NCBI GenBank assembly: GCA_016717265.1
Contig: JADKFX010000001.1
Span: 1,810,501-1,874,500, forward strand
DNA: 64,000 bases
Direction: 5' to 3'
Source: Saprospiraceae bacterium
GTDB lineage: Bacteria; Bacteroidota; Bacteroidia; Chitinophagales; Saprospiraceae
Shown here: positions 63,895 to 64,000 of the stretch, piece after piece
Layout: each line of letters opens with the position of its first letter
Position numbering within the stretch: the first letter of the stretch is position 1
Notes under the pieces: generated by a model
The model's input: the letters and a program-made list of their open reading frames with translations, nothing else
Told to the model about the DNA's origin: nothing
Databases searched by the model: none
Made by a program: the position numbers and the translations under genes

Positions 63895-64000
63895 ATGCAA
63901 AGCTTGTTAAACGATTATAAAGAAAGACTTCAGGCTGTAGCTGAATTAATTCAAGGTTCAGACGAATTAGCTGCTTACCTTGAAGAGGAAACACCAGAGC
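63895..64000 (+). CDS. Start of an unidentified gene, cut by the window end
   Basis: Reading from the ATG at 63895 gives 35 residues (MQSLLNDYKERLQAVAELIQ then GSDELAAYLEEETPE) with no stop up to the end. The start is helical and acidic with no signal peptide. The family cannot be named from this piece. Confidence 0.5.
   Translation, partial: MQSLLNDYKERLQAVAELIQGSDELAAYLEEETPE

Overview
The window looks like a chromosomal segment of an AT-rich member of the Bacteroidota, most likely close to Saprospiria. The basis is inference from gene content: many secreted proteins end in type IX secretion (T9SS) C-terminal sorting domains (YPNPS...G.Y...), there are PKD, HYR and LamG domain exoproteins, a sigma factor/anti-sigma/CHAT gene group, TAnnTTTG-type promoter elements and almost no Shine-Dalgarno sequences. 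No phage, plasmid, CRISPR array or rRNA operon is visible.

Layout. 0-21 kb is mostly housekeeping and secreted enzymes: an S46 dipeptidyl peptidase of DPP11 type, a T9SS cargo protein, an MsbA-like ABC exporter, the operon efp-accB-accC, an OmpA/thrombospondin-3 protein, a short asparaginase, a YkuK-like protein, a DUF255 thioredoxin-fold lipoprotein with plsC, msrA-msrB, and three tandem paralogous secreted esterases. 21-23.3 kb is an unusual accessory patch. It holds a decayed, internally deleted copy of a histidine kinase/response regulator pair whose intact relative lies at 35.4-38.1 kb. It then holds an initiator tRNA gene preceded by two exact 100-bp tandem copies of its own 5' half, and followed by a small GIY-YIG nuclease gene caught between two copies of the tRNA 3' end plus terminator.

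23.3-32 kb carries an ECF-like sigma factor, a single-pass membrane partner with a TPR-like outer domain, a convergent exported TPR-CHAT protease and a divergent 1254-residue exoprotein. I infer that these form one signalling module. 32-51 kb has a YceI gene, small membrane proteins, the intact HK-RR pair, an LtaS-like sulfatase, two paralogous PKD metalloproteases, manC, an aminotransferase and a LOG-family gene. Five of these genes are interrupted by single-base indels, mostly in runs of six A or T. The second metalloprotease also has HMxxH in place of HExxH.

51-64 kb returns to ordinary content: a TonB-like protein, an amino-acid group (D-cysteine desulfhydrase/ACC deaminase-like enzyme, APC permease, Cys/Met-metabolism PLP enzyme), pnuC, a coiled-coil membrane protein, a DEDDy exonuclease, a T9SS cargo protein, rpe, a TonB-dependent receptor, a lipoprotein, rpsP and the start of one more gene.

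The two observations most worth following are the tRNA-fMet/GIY-YIG/palindrome structure (22.35-23.15 kb) and the sigma/membrane regulator/exported CHAT protease module (23.36-31.8 kb). All functional assignments come from reading motifs by eye; no database search was run.
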